A stretch of DNA of 64,000 bases, from NCBI RefSeq assembly GCF_036013955.1, contig NZ_CP107903.1, positions 6,386,001 through 6,450,000 on the forward strand, in the 5' to 3' direction. This stretch comes from Streptomyces sp. NBC_00459 (lineage in GTDB: Bacteria > Actinomycetota > Actinomycetes > Streptomycetales > Streptomycetaceae). Below are positions 34,081 to 42,562 of the stretch, one piece after another (position 1 is the stretch's first letter; every line of letters begins with the position of its first letter). Made by a program: the position numbers and the translations under genes. The notes below the pieces were generated by a model. The model did no database searches. It had not been told where the DNA came from and was given only the letters and a program-made list of their open reading frames with translations.

Positions 34081-35046
34081 GTGAGTGTGGGCATGGCCGC
34101 CGCCAGGAACACCGACGGGCGCCGCCGGCCCAGTCTCGCCCAGCTGCGCGCCTTCGTCGCCGTCGCCGAGCACCTGCACTTCCGGGACGCCGCCGCCGCG
34201 ATCGGCATGAGCCAGCCCGCGCTCTCGGGTGCCGTCTCCGCGCTGGAGGAGGCCCTCGGCGTCACCCTGGTGGAGCGCACCACCCGCAGGGTGCTGTTGT
34301 CGCCCGCCGGTGAGCGGCTCGCCGTACGGGCCCGGGCCGTGCTGGAGTCGGTCGCCGCGCTGATGGAGGAGGCCGAGGCCGTGCGCGCGCCCTTCACCGG
34401 GACGCTGCGGCTCGGTGTGATCCCCACCGCCGCGCCCTACCTCCTGCCCACCGTCCTGCGCCTCGTCCACGACCGCTACCCGGACCTCGACCTCCAGGTC
34501 CACGAGGAGCAGACCGCGGGCCTCCTCGACGGACTGACCACCGGCCGTCTCGACCTGCTCCTGATCGCCGTCCCGGCCGGGATGCCCGGCATCCTCGAAC
34601 TCCCCCTCTTCGACGAGGACTTCGTGCTCGTCACGCCCCTCGATCACCCCCTCGGCGGGCATACGGACATCCCGCGCGAGGCGCTGCGCGAGCTCGACCT
34701 GCTCCTTCTGGACGAAGGGCACTGTCTGCGCGACCAGGCGCTCGACATCTGCCGGGAGGCCGGGCGCGCGGACGCCCCCGTCACCACCACGGCCGCCGGT
34801 CTGTCCACCCTCGTCCAGCTCGTGGCCGGCGGCCTCGGCGTGACGCTGCTGCCGCACACGGCCGTCGACGTCGAGGCGGGTCGCAGCGACCGGCTCCGCA
34901 CCGGCCGCTTCGCCGCCCCGGCCCCGACCCGCCGGATCGGCCTCGCGATGCGCGCGGGCGCCGTGCGGGGCGCGGAGTACGAGGAACTGGCGGCGGCCCT
35001 GCGGGAGGCGCTGCGGCCGTTGCCCGTACGGGTGTGGGGCGACTGA
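34081..35046 (+). CDS. oxyR: OxyR, LysR-type peroxide-sensing regulator
   Basis: 321 residues. The N-terminal winged HTH (LRAFVAVAEHLHFRDAAAAI, MSQPALSGAVSALEEALG) is followed by the LysR effector domain. The two redox cysteines, Cys215 in EGHCLRDQ and Cys224 in ALDIC, have the C-x8-C spacing of OxyR, whose disulfide forms on exposure to peroxide. GTG 34081 is used with GAGGG upstream; ATG 34093 is possible. It presumably controls the divergent ahpD and itself. Confidence 0.93.
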   Translation: MSVGMAAARNTDGRRRPSLAQLRAFVAVAEHLHFRDAAAAIGMSQPALSGAVSALEEALGVTLVERTTRRVLLSPAGERLAVRARAVLESVAALMEEAEAVRAPFTGTLRLGVIPTAAPYLLPTVLRLVHDRYPDLDLQVHEEQTAGLLDGLTTGRLDLLLIAVPAGMPGILELPLFDEDFVLVTPLDHPLGGHTDIPREALRELDLLLLDEGHCLRDQALDICREAGRADAPVTTTAAGLSTLVQLVAGGLGVTLLPHTAVDVEAGRSDRLRTGRFAAPAPTRRIGLAMRAGAVRGAEYEELAAALREALRPLPVRVWGD

Positions 35047-35239
35047 ACAGATGGCCTGAACAGGTGACGTTTCGATCAAATGAGCGTCGAACAAGGACCG
35101 TTGAACGGCGAGAGAATTCAACTTCCGTCAGGTGGGAAGACCCCGGTCTGAATATGCGCCCGGACTGATACACATACCCCCTCGGTGCTACGCGTCAGGC
35201 GTATGTGCGAAATGCCATTGGGCAGGGCCAAGGGGAGTG

Positions 35240-36304
35240 ATGTCGGTCATCCGCGATTCCGTACCCACATCAGCCCCGGATCCCGACTCCATATCCACGC
35301 GGGGCGCCTCCCCGGATTCCCTCGGCCGGATCGGCTACGACCTGCTGCTGAACGCCCTCGCCGAGTGCGGGCGCGAGGAGTTCACCGGGGCGCTGCGCGC
35401 GACCGGCAGCCCCGGCGGGACCTTCCATCTCCGGCGCGGACTCGTCGTCGGCGCGGAGAGCCCGGGCGCCCCGGGCCCGGAGGCGCTGCTCCTGCGCTCC
35501 CGCCGGATCAGCGGTGAGGAGTGGGCCGAGCTGGTGCGTGAGGCCGGGGGAGCGCGCTGGCCGGGCGCGGAACTGATCAGGTACGGGTACGCGGGCGCCG
35601 CCCAGCTGCGGGTCGTCTGCATGATGGCGTTACGGGACGCCGTCTTCGCGGTCGTCGCGGGCCGGGTGGACGCCTGTGAGCGCGACCCCGGGGCCGAGCC
35701 GCTCGCCCCCGTCCCGGTGGGCGAGGGGCCGATCCGACTCCTCCAGGACGCCAACCGCAAACTGGCCGCCCTCGCCGCCCTGCCCCACCCGGTACGCCCG
35801 AACCGTGAGCGCCCGAGCCCGAGTTCGGCGCCGGTCGTGGTGGGCGAGGGGCAGCTCACCCCCGTACAGCAGGAGTTGCTGGCCCAGGCCGACGGTCGCC
35901 GGACCGCCCGTGACCTCGCGTTCCGGACCGGCCGGGGGGTGTACACGGTGACGGTCGAGCTGGCGCGGATGCTCGGTGCCGGGCTTCTGGAGTGCGTCGA
36001 GGGGGCCGCGCCGCTCCCGGTCGTACGGGTGCCGGAGGTGGGGCTGCGGCAGCGCAGGCCGCCTTCGCCGCCGCCACCCCCGCCGCCCCCGTACGTCGAT
36101 CCCGCCGTCGTCACCGCGCTTGCCGCCGTCCTCGCCCCCGACGCGCAACCGCTGCCTCGGCCGGCGTCGCCGTCGCAGGCATCCGCCCCCGCACTGCCCC
36201 GCCGCGACCCCGGCGCCAGTGGCATCACCGAATCTCTCGCCCCCGAAAAGCGCGGGACGAGCTGGAAAGGGTTCTTTCGCATGAGGAACGGAACCGCCAA
36301 ATAA
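35240..36304 (+). CDS. DUF4388-like regulatory protein of the roadblock cluster
   Basis: 354 residues. Residues about 30-110 (LAECGREEFTGALRATGSPG, FHLRRGLVVGAESPGAPGPE) resemble the DUF4388/PATAN domain found in signalling proteins. A winged-helix-like region follows around 210-260 (LLAQADGRRTARDLAFRTGR). The C-terminal third is Pro-rich with a run of eight or more prolines. ATG 35240 has AGGGGAG just upstream. It precedes two roadblock genes on the same strand, so a role in a small GTPase/roadblock signalling module is plausible. Confidence 0.78.
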   Translation: MSVIRDSVPTSAPDPDSISTRGASPDSLGRIGYDLLLNALAECGREEFTGALRATGSPGGTFHLRRGLVVGAESPGAPGPEALLLRSRRISGEEWAELVREAGGARWPGAELIRYGYAGAAQLRVVCMMALRDAVFAVVAGRVDACERDPGAEPLAPVPVGEGPIRLLQDANRKLAALAALPHPVRPNRERPSPSSAPVVVGEGQLTPVQQELLAQADGRRTARDLAFRTGRGVYTVTVELARMLGAGLLECVEGAAPLPVVRVPEVGLRQRRPPSPPPPPPPPYVDPAVVTALAAVLAPDAQPLPRPASPSQASAPALPRRDPGASGITESLAPEKRGTSWKGFFRMRNGTAK

Positions 36305-36404
36305 GTCCCGACAGAACCTCACGGACTCATGGACGCTCATGGAATGCCATGGAAACCAGTAGAACCCGTAGAAACTCATAGGAATTCATAGGGGAGTTGA
36401 GTAC

Positions 36405-36803
36405 ATGGACCACAAAGCGCTGGCCATGGAAATGCGCGACCTGCGCGAAAAGGTGGACGGAATCACCGACACGGCGATCGCCGCGACCGACGGACTGCTC
36501 ATAGCGGCGGACACCGCCGCGTCGATCGACCCCGAGAGTCTCGCCGCCATCGCCGCCGCGGGACTCGGCCTCGCCCGCCGGGCGGCCCAGGCGACCGGCC
36601 GGGGCACCCTGCGCCGGACGGTCACCTACGGCAGCCAGGGCTGCGCCGCGTTCTACGCCGTCGGGGACACCGCGCTGATGGTCGTGCTCGGCGACGAGGG
36701 CGTCGACGTGGACCGGCTGCACCGTGCGACCCAGCCGGCGCTGCGCCGTATCGGCTCGATCCTCACCGCGACGGAATCAGCCGTGGCGACCGAAGGAGTG
36801 TGA
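36405..36803 (+). CDS. Roadblock/LC7 domain protein 1
   Basis: 132 residues of the roadblock/LC7 fold: ITDTAIAATDGLLIAADT (central beta strands), then a helix with ESLAAIAAAGLGLARRAAQ and strands VTYGSQGCAAFYAVGDTALMVVL. Roadblock proteins regulate Ras-like GTPases; no GTPase is in this cluster. Stop codon overlaps the potential GTG start of the next gene (GTGA). Confidence 0.88.
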   Translation: MDHKALAMEMRDLREKVDGITDTAIAATDGLLIAADTAASIDPESLAAIAAAGLGLARRAAQATGRGTLRRTVTYGSQGCAAFYAVGDTALMVVLGDEGVDVDRLHRATQPALRRIGSILTATESAVATEGV

Positions 36804-37240
36804 AGGAAAGGATGGGGACGAAACGCATGACCACAGGTTTCTCCGACCAGGTCATGAGCCTGGTCAAGGCGCTCCGTACCGATGCCCCCGAGTGTGTCGC
36901 GTCGGGGGTGGTCGACATGTCCACCGGGATGCTGCTCTCGTACGAGACGGTCGACAACCATCCGCCGGAGGTGCTCGACCTGCTGGCCGGTGCGACCCTC
37001 GACCTGTTCCAGGGCCGTACGGTCGTGATGATCGAGGACGTGTTCAAGGAACGGCGGGGCGTCCAGAGCGACCAGCACTTCTTCCAGGAGGTTCTCGTCA
37101 ACAGCGAGAACCTCACCCACCTGTTCGTGCGGCTCAACGAGCAGCAGGACGTCGTCGCCGTGGTCGTCTGCCGCAAGGCGGTCAACGTCGGCATGCTCTT
37201 CGCCCAGGTGCGGCGGGTGGTCAAGGAGTACAGCCTCTGA
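36800..37240 (+). CDS. Roadblock-like protein 2
   Basis: Up to 146 residues, related in layout to the preceding protein: VASGVVDMSTGMLLSYETVD, a long helix, and FVRLNEQQDVVAVVVCRKAVNVGMLFAQVR. The start could be GTG 36800 (coupled by overlap, with GAAGGAG upstream), ATG 36812 or ATG 36827; the domain begins after residue 12, so all three are compatible. Probably forms a heterodimer with the upstream protein, by analogy with paired roadblock proteins. Confidence 0.82.
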   Translation: MKERMGTKRMTTGFSDQVMSLVKALRTDAPECVASGVVDMSTGMLLSYETVDNHPPEVLDLLAGATLDLFQGRTVVMIEDVFKERRGVQSDQHFFQEVLVNSENLTHLFVRLNEQQDVVAVVVCRKAVNVGMLFAQVRRVVKEYSL

Positions 37241-37273
37241 ACAGCTGAACAGCCGCTGAGCGGAAGAACGCGG

Positions 37274-37317
37274 ACGGGCCCCTCCCCAGGAAACCGAGGT
37301 CCTGGGGAAGGGCCCGT
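37274..37317. terminator. Bidirectional terminator hairpin
   Basis: ACGGGCC and CTCCCCAGG pair with CCTGGGGA and GGCCCGT, giving a long stem with one mismatch around 10 loop bases, between convergent roadblock and permease genes. Confidence 0.85.
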
Positions 37318-37351
37318 GTGGTGAACGGGCGGTGGGCGGGCGCGGGAGGCG

Positions 37352-39682
37352 CTACTCCGTACGCAGGCCCTCCGGCCGCATCAGCCGCAGCAGCGGCGGC
37401 AGACTCAGCACCGTCACCAGCAGTGCGACGCCGGCGCCGATGCCGGTCATCGCCAACACGGCGGCCCAGTCGACGCCGATCGACCTGCTCGTCATCTTCA
37501 GCAGGACGACGCCCAGGGTCAGTCCCACCGCCGACGACAGGACGAGCCCCAGTCCGATCGGGATCACCGTCTGCCACAGCACCGACAGGCTCAGGGTGCG
37601 CCGCCGGGTGCCGAAGGCGACCAGCGACGACAGCAGCTTCCGGCGCTCGCGAAGCTGCTCGAGCTGGGAGACCAACAGGCTCACCCCGATCAGCAGCAGG
37701 ACACAGGTGGCGCCGACGAACAGGCCGGTGCGGATCGAGTTGAACTGCTTGGTGCGGTTGCTCGACGTCCAGGTGTAGGGCCCCGTGAGGGGGTCGATCC
37801 GCGCCGCCGTGTTGCGGACCAGGTCGGGGGTGTCCGCCACCTCGGGGTCGAGGCCGATGAAGATCTGTCCGGCGGCCTCCGCGACGGTCTCCCTGGGCAT
37901 GGCGCCCGGAGTGGCCAGGATGCCGCCGCGCTCGGTCCCGGACGGGTCCTCGCGCACGCCGGCCTGCTTGAGGCCTGCCGGTACCGTCCAGGCGACCGAC
38001 GGCTTCGTGGTCCGGGTGGAGGTCGGGCTGATCCACAACTCCCGGCCCGGCTTGACCAGTCGGGGCGTCTCCGTGTCGTACTCGGCGCCTCGCACGGTGA
38101 AGACGTCGCCGTCGCGGCACGAGGGCAGATGGCCCACCTCACGCAGTGTCGCGCAGTCGCCGATGGTCACCTCGACGTAGCTTTCCGGGGACTTGGCCTT
38201 CTCGCCGGCCGAGGCGAAGGAGATCAGGGTGATCTTCCGTACGCCCTTGGTGCCGGTGAGTTCCCGGGCCGCCGAGGCCGGCGAGACGTTGTCGGGAACG
38301 CTGAACTCCATCTGGGCCCGGTCGAGGTGCTGGTCCGACGCGGTCGTGTAGGCGCCGGAGACCCCGGCGAAGAATATCTGCAGCGCGATCGCACCTGCCA
38401 CCGCCACCGCGATGCCGTTCACCATGCGGGCCGCCGTACCGCTGCTCAACTGGAGCCGCCGGACGGCCAGTTGCCAGGAGAGCCCGCCGGAGCCGAGCCG
38501 GGCGACCACTGCCTCGACAACCCAGGGCAGGAGCGTGGTGACCCCGATGAGCAGCAACGAGACACCGATGATGACAAGGACGTCGTTGAACTGCCCGGCG
38601 CTGTCGCCCTGCCCGATCATGGGGGAGAGCGCCGCGACCCCGCCCAGCGGCAGCAGCAGCCGCCACCACAGCCGACGGCGCGGGGGCCGGGCCGTACGCA
38701 CCACGCCGAGCGGCTCGATCACCACACCGCGCAGCGCGAACAGGGTGACCAGCACGGCGGCCAACGGCACGGCGACCGCGACCAGGACGGCCAGCGCGGG
38801 CGCCGGATTCAGGTCACTGGGGAACACGCTCATGTCGAGGACGGCGATGTAGCCCGCGGCCTGACGGCCGATCAGGAAGAAGACGCTGCCGAAGCCGAGC
38901 CCGACCGTGGCACCCGCGAACGCCTCGCCCGCGGCGATCCGCCGGGTCATCCCGCCGTCGGCGCCTACCAGCCGCAGCGCGGCCAGCCGCCGGTCGCGCC
39001 GCTCACCGCCGAACCGTACGGCCGTGGCGATGAAGACGCCGACCGGCATCAGCAGCACCACGAAGACGACGAGGGTGAGCAGGATCAGGATGGGGTCCAT
39101 CCCCTCGGACGACGGATGCAGAACCCCGAACCGGTTGATCCGCGTCACCTCACCGACGTCGAAGTGCTTTTCGAGGCCCTCGCCGCCCCGGTAGAAGGAG
39201 AGTTCGGCCGGGCCGAGGAGCCCGGTGTCGCCGATGGTGCCGACGATCCGGTCCGACAGCCGTTCCCGCAGCAACTTGCCCTCGCCGGACTTCAGCAGCC
39301 GTTCGAGAGCGGGCGAGACGTACATCTCCCCGACTGCGGGAAAACCGTCGAGCCCCGGCGGCAGGGGTGCTCGTGCCCCCTCGGGTTCCAGCTCCCGTCC
39401 GTATACGTCGTCCGTGCGGAAGATCGTGTCGACGCGCGCGACGATCAGCGTGTTGTCGGCCTTCGGCATCTGCTTGTCGACGTACATGATGGTCGTCCGG
39501 GAGCTCCCGCGTTCGCTCCGGGCCGACAGGGCGCTCGGGATGGCGGTCGTCAGCAGCAGCAGCGCCACCCCGAGCCCGACCCCGACGGCCGTCAGCAGAA
39601 CCCGTCCCCAGCCCTCGCGCCCGCCCGTGAAGGCGAACCGGACCCCCATGCCCAGGTCCCTGGTCGACTGACGCACGCTCAT
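37352..39682 (-). CDS. FtsX-like ABC transporter permease
   Basis: 776 residues with ten or so helices: an N-terminal helix (about 26-48), a large extracellular domain, then two FtsX-type permease units (around residues 205-420 and 640-770). The second contains GALDLLR-like permease motifs and LVASLVAFGTRRRTLS-type loops. Topology fits macrolide/antimicrobial-peptide exporters of the MacB/BceB-like group. Its ATG overlaps the ATPase stop (ATGA). Likely induced through the PadR repressor upstream. Confidence 0.9.
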   Translation of the reverse strand: MSVRQSTRDLGMGVRFAFTGGREGWGRVLLTAVGVGLGVALLLLTTAIPSALSARSERGSSRTTIMYVDKQMPKADNTLIVARVDTIFRTDDVYGRELEPEGARAPLPPGLDGFPAVGEMYVSPALERLLKSGEGKLLRERLSDRIVGTIGDTGLLGPAELSFYRGGEGLEKHFDVGEVTRINRFGVLHPSSEGMDPILILLTLVVFVVLLMPVGVFIATAVRFGGERRDRRLAALRLVGADGGMTRRIAAGEAFAGATVGLGFGSVFFLIGRQAAGYIAVLDMSVFPSDLNPAPALAVLVAVAVPLAAVLVTLFALRGVVIEPLGVVRTARPPRRRLWWRLLLPLGGVAALSPMIGQGDSAGQFNDVLVIIGVSLLLIGVTTLLPWVVEAVVARLGSGGLSWQLAVRRLQLSSGTAARMVNGIAVAVAGAIALQIFFAGVSGAYTTASDQHLDRAQMEFSVPDNVSPASAARELTGTKGVRKITLISFASAGEKAKSPESYVEVTIGDCATLREVGHLPSCRDGDVFTVRGAEYDTETPRLVKPGRELWISPTSTRTTKPSVAWTVPAGLKQAGVREDPSGTERGGILATPGAMPRETVAEAAGQIFIGLDPEVADTPDLVRNTAARIDPLTGPYTWTSSNRTKQFNSIRTGLFVGATCVLLLIGVSLLVSQLEQLRERRKLLSSLVAFGTRRRTLSLSVLWQTVIPIGLGLVLSSAVGLTLGVVLLKMTSRSIGVDWAAVLAMTGIGAGVALLVTVLSLPPLLRLMRPEGLRTE

Positions 39683-40380
39683 ACGACGCGCTCCATGTCC
39701 CGCGACTTCCCGTCCCGTACGACGATCTCGCGGTCCGAGTAGGCGGCCACCCGTGCCTCGTGCGTGACGAGCACGACGGCGGCGTTGGTCGACCGGGCCG
39801 CCTCGGTGAGCAGCTCCATCACGCGCTCGCCGTTGAGCGAGTCGAGGGCGCCGGTGGGCTCGTCGGCGAACAGCACCCGGGGGCTGGTGACCAACGCCCG
39901 TGCGACAGCGACCCGTTGACCCTGCCCGCCGGACACCTCGCCGGGCCGCTTGCCCTTGAGGTCGTCGACCTCCAGCCGCTCCATCCAGGACAGAGCGGTC
40001 CGCTCGGCCTCCTTGCGTGAGGTCCCGTTGAGTCGGAGCGGGAGCGCCACGTTCTCCACGCAGGTGAGCTCCGGCACGAGCTGCCCGAACTGGAACACGA
40101 ACCCGAACTCGGTGCGCCGCAGCTGACTGCGCTGCGCGTCGCTCATGCCGGCCATCTCACGTCCGTTGTACGTGATGGACCCCGAGTCGGGCGGCACGAT
40201 CCCGGCGAGACAGTGCAGCAGGGTCGACTTGCCGGACCCGGACGGGCCCATCACGGCGACGACCTCGCCGGGATGGATCGAGAACTCGGCGCCGTCGAGC
40301 GCGTTGGTCGGACCGTAGGCCTTGCGCAGTTCGCTCGCGACGAGCAGGGAACCGGGAGGAGCCGTCATCGGAGCGGTCAT
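39679..40380 (-). CDS. ABC transporter ATP-binding protein
   Basis: 233 residues of the LolD/MacB-type ATPase family. Walker A GPSGSGKSTLLH, Q-loop in FQFGQLVPELT, signature VSGGQGQRVAVARAL, Walker B VLFADEPTGALDS and the switch His in VTHEAR. ATG 40380 overlaps the padR stop as ATGA. Partner of the FtsX permease. Confidence 0.95.
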   Translation of the reverse strand: MTAPMTAPPGSLLVASELRKAYGPTNALDGAEFSIHPGEVVAVMGPSGSGKSTLLHCLAGIVPPDSGSITYNGREMAGMSDAQRSQLRRTEFGFVFQFGQLVPELTCVENVALPLRLNGTSRKEAERTALSWMERLEVDDLKGKRPGEVSGGQGQRVAVARALVTSPRVLFADEPTGALDSLNGERVMELLTEAARSTNAAVVLVTHEARVAAYSDREIVVRDGKSRDMERVV

Positions 40381-40904
40381 CGGGCTGTCACCGCCAGAGC
40401 GAGCTTGTCGAGACGCGCGGCGGTCAGCTCCAGCCAGCGCAGATCGGCTTCGAGGTGGAACAGGGCGTGATCGCAGATCAGCTGGTCGGCGAGGTCGCCC
40501 TTGCGCTTGCGGTCGGTCAGGATGCGCATCATCCGCAGATGCTCGGAGCGCTGCGTGTCGAGGATGTCGCCGGCGTCGCGGTGGGTGAGCAGCGCGAGGA
40601 CGACCTTGATGTAGAGAGTCGACTGCAGATAGGGCTCGGGCTTCTCGGGCGTCGCGAGCCACTGCTGTACGTCGGTGATGCCGGCGTCGGTGATCGCGTA
40701 CCGCTTGCGCTCGGGCCCTTCGCCGGCCTCGATCCCGTCGACCTCGACGAGGCCGTTCTTCAGCAGCCGGGACATCGTCGAGTAGACCTGTCCGTAGTGC
40801 AGCGGGCGATCCTGACCGAATTTCTCGTCGAAGGCCCGCTTCAGGTCGTAACCGTGTCGGGGGCCGGACTCCAGGAGTCCCAGAAGAGTGTGACCGATGG
40901 ACAT
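40377..40904 (-). CDS. PadR-family transcriptional regulator
   Basis: 175 residues. Winged helix at residues about 1-85: SIGHTLLGLLESGPRHGYDL, YGQVYSTMSRLLKNGLVEVD and a wing with GPERKRYAITDAG. A C-terminal helical dimerisation domain follows. The ATG at 40904 has no good ribosome-binding site; GTG 40922 lies at TATA-like sequence, so a leaderless or nearly leaderless mRNA is possible. The perfect operator upstream suggests it represses its own operon, as PadR-like regulators of ABC exporters do. Confidence 0.92.
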   Translation of the reverse strand: MSIGHTLLGLLESGPRHGYDLKRAFDEKFGQDRPLHYGQVYSTMSRLLKNGLVEVDGIEAGEGPERKRYAITDAGITDVQQWLATPEKPEPYLQSTLYIKVVLALLTHRDAGDILDTQRSEHLRMMRILTDRKRKGDLADQLICDHALFHLEADLRWLELTAARLDKLALAVTAR

Positions 40905-40923
40905 GGGGAGGACTATACGCACG

Positions 40924-40946
40924 GGGTATACGTGACATGTATACCC
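40924..40946. promoter_or_regulatory. PadR-type operator
   Basis: GGGTATAC and GTATACCC form a perfect 8-bp inverted repeat spaced by seven bases, with additional TATAC half sites at about 40914-40919 and 40950-40956. It lies directly in the padR promoter region. Confidence 0.8.
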
Positions 40947-41035
40947 ACCATGTATAGATGACGTGAGTGCGCAGGTGGGAGCCCATTGTCACGGTTCTGT
41001 CACCGGGCATGGCTCCATGCCGGACGGGCGTGAAT

Positions 41036-41103
41036 CAGCCCGTCCGGCGTTCGAGGACGAGGCCCTTCAGGCCGACGGGGGTCTGGGGGCGGAGCCCCCG
41101 GGG
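41036..41103. repeat. Dispersed Streptomyces-type intergenic repeat, copy 1
   Basis: Starts CAGCCCGTCCGGCGTT and ends in a GGGGTCTGGGGGC-GGAGCCCCC hairpin. A second copy is at 58525-58592 in the same orientation. Here the element runs into the 3' end of the ribbon-helix-helix gene. Confidence 0.8.
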
Positions 41104-41345
41104 GGACGGCCGCGGCGCGGGATGGGACCCGCCTCCCCGGGCAGCCGACCCGCCTCCGCCAGCGCCCGCCGCAACACGAACTCGATCTGCGCGTTGGCCG
41201 AGCGCAGCTCGTCGCCCGCCCACCGGGCCAGTGCCTCGTACACGGCAGGGTCCAGCCGCAGCAGCACCTGCTTGCGCTGCTGCTGCGGCCGACGCGCGGC
41301 ACGCTCGGGTTCTTCGGCCGTCGAACCCCCGGAGGGAATGCTCAC
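41067..41345 (-). CDS. Ribbon-helix-helix-like DNA-binding protein
   Basis: 92 residues. KQVLLRLDPAVYEALARWAG looks like the ribbon and first helix of an Arc/MetJ-type protein, and NAQIEFVLRRALAEAG the second helix. The last 20 residues (GRPPGGSAPRPPSA) are encoded by the intergenic repeat and probably lie outside the ancestral protein. GTG 41345 overlaps the SPFH stop (GTGA), so it is coupled to that gene. Confidence 0.75.
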   Translation of the reverse strand: MSIPSGGSTAEEPERAARRPQQQRKQVLLRLDPAVYEALARWAGDELRSANAQIEFVLRRALAEAGRLPGEAGPIPRRGRPPGGSAPRPPSA

Positions 41346-42289
41346 TGGTAGAGGGACCCCGTGTTCACGACCGGCTGCGCCGCACGGTCGCCGCACAGCA
41401 CCACCAACAGGTTCGACACCATCGCCGCCTTCCGTTCGGAGTCCAGCTCCACGATGTCCTGCTCGGTGATCCGGGCGAGCGCGGCCTCGACCATCCCCAC
41501 CGCGCCGTCGACGATCAGCCGCCGCGCCGCGACGACCGCCCCCGCCTGCTGCCGCTGGAGCATCGCCGAGGCGATCTCGGGAGCGTACGCGAGGTGGGTG
41601 AAGCGGGACTCGATGATGTGGACGCCGGCCGCCGCCACGCGCGCGTGCAGCTCGACGGCCAGCTTCTCGGTGATCTCCTCGGCGTTGCCGCGCAGCGAGA
41701 GCCCGTCCTCGTCATGGGCGTCGTACGGGTACTCGATGGCGATGTGCCGGACGGCGGCCTCGGTCTGGGTGGCCACGAACTCCACGTAGCTGTCCACCTC
41801 GAACGTCGCCTGCGCGGTGTCCTTGACCTTCCACACCACGACCGCCGCGAGCTCGATCGGGTTGCCGTAGGCGTCGTTGACCTTGAGGACGGCGGTTTCG
41901 TGGTTGCGGACCCGGGTCGAGATCTTGGTGCGAGAGGTGAGCGGGTTCACCCAGCGCAGTCCGTCCTGCCGGATCGTCCCCCGGTACCGCCCGAAGAGCT
42001 GGACCACCCGGGCCTCACCGGGTGCCACCGTGTTCAGACCGCACATGGCGATGAAGGAGGAGAGGCCGACCAGGATGCCGGGGACGATCAGCGCGGCCTT
42101 GGCCTCGCCGCCGGAGACGGTCGTCGCGCCGACGATCATGCCGACGCCGAGCGCGAGTCCGACCAGCCCCAGCAGCAGGGCGAGCCCGCCCCCGATGCTG
42201 TGGGCCGGGAACTCCCGGACCTGTGGATCGGGCATGTCGGGCAGATCGACATCGGGGTCGGCGGTCGGAGCGGAGTCGTGTGCGGTCAT
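41342..42289 (-). CDS. SPFH/Band 7 domain membrane protein
   Basis: 315 residues. Two adjacent N-terminal helices (about residues 32-52 and 62-84) precede an SPFH domain (VVQLFGRYRGTIRQDGLRWV, STRVRNHETAVLKVNDAYGN, DSYVEFVATQTEAAVRHIA). The C-terminal part has the flotillin-like AGVHIIESRFTHLAYAPEI segment. SPFH proteins build membrane scaffolds or microdomains; the exact role is unknown. ATG 42289. Its promoter region carries the palindrome at 42373-42384. Confidence 0.9.
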   Translation of the reverse strand: MTAHDSAPTADPDVDLPDMPDPQVREFPAHSIGGGLALLLGLVGLALGVGMIVGATTVSGGEAKAALIVPGILVGLSSFIAMCGLNTVAPGEARVVQLFGRYRGTIRQDGLRWVNPLTSRTKISTRVRNHETAVLKVNDAYGNPIELAAVVVWKVKDTAQATFEVDSYVEFVATQTEAAVRHIAIEYPYDAHDEDGLSLRGNAEEITEKLAVELHARVAAAGVHIIESRFTHLAYAPEIASAMLQRQQAGAVVAARRLIVDGAVGMVEAALARITEQDIVELDSERKAAMVSNLLVVLCGDRAAQPVVNTGSLYQ

Positions 42290-42372
42290 GGATGGTGCCC
42301 CCGTTTCGTGGCTGTTGTGGCCGTCGTGGTCGTCGCGGCTGTCTCGGTGAGAGCCTAGCAACTTTCTAGCTA

Positions 42373-42384
42373 AGTGATATCACT
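42373..42384. promoter_or_regulatory. Palindromic operator candidate
   Basis: AGTGATATCACT is a perfect 12-bp palindrome that extends imperfectly to GCTAA...TTAGC on each side (42368-42389). It lies between the divergent SPFH and penicillin-binding-protein genes and looks like a GntR/MerR-class or other dimeric repressor site. The bound factor is unknown. Confidence 0.6.
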
Positions 42385-42562
42385 TTAGCGGGTCCGGCAA
42401 CCTTCCGCGGCCCCCAGTGGTCGGTTCCAGTGGGGCGGGTGCTGATTGTCACGTACGGAAAAGAGGGGATCGAAAGCTCGTCGTCTTATCCGCCGGTGTT
42501 AGTTTTCTGAGCTGACCTGAGCCATGAACCTGTGCGAAGAAGGAAGCGGAGCGAAGCGACCC

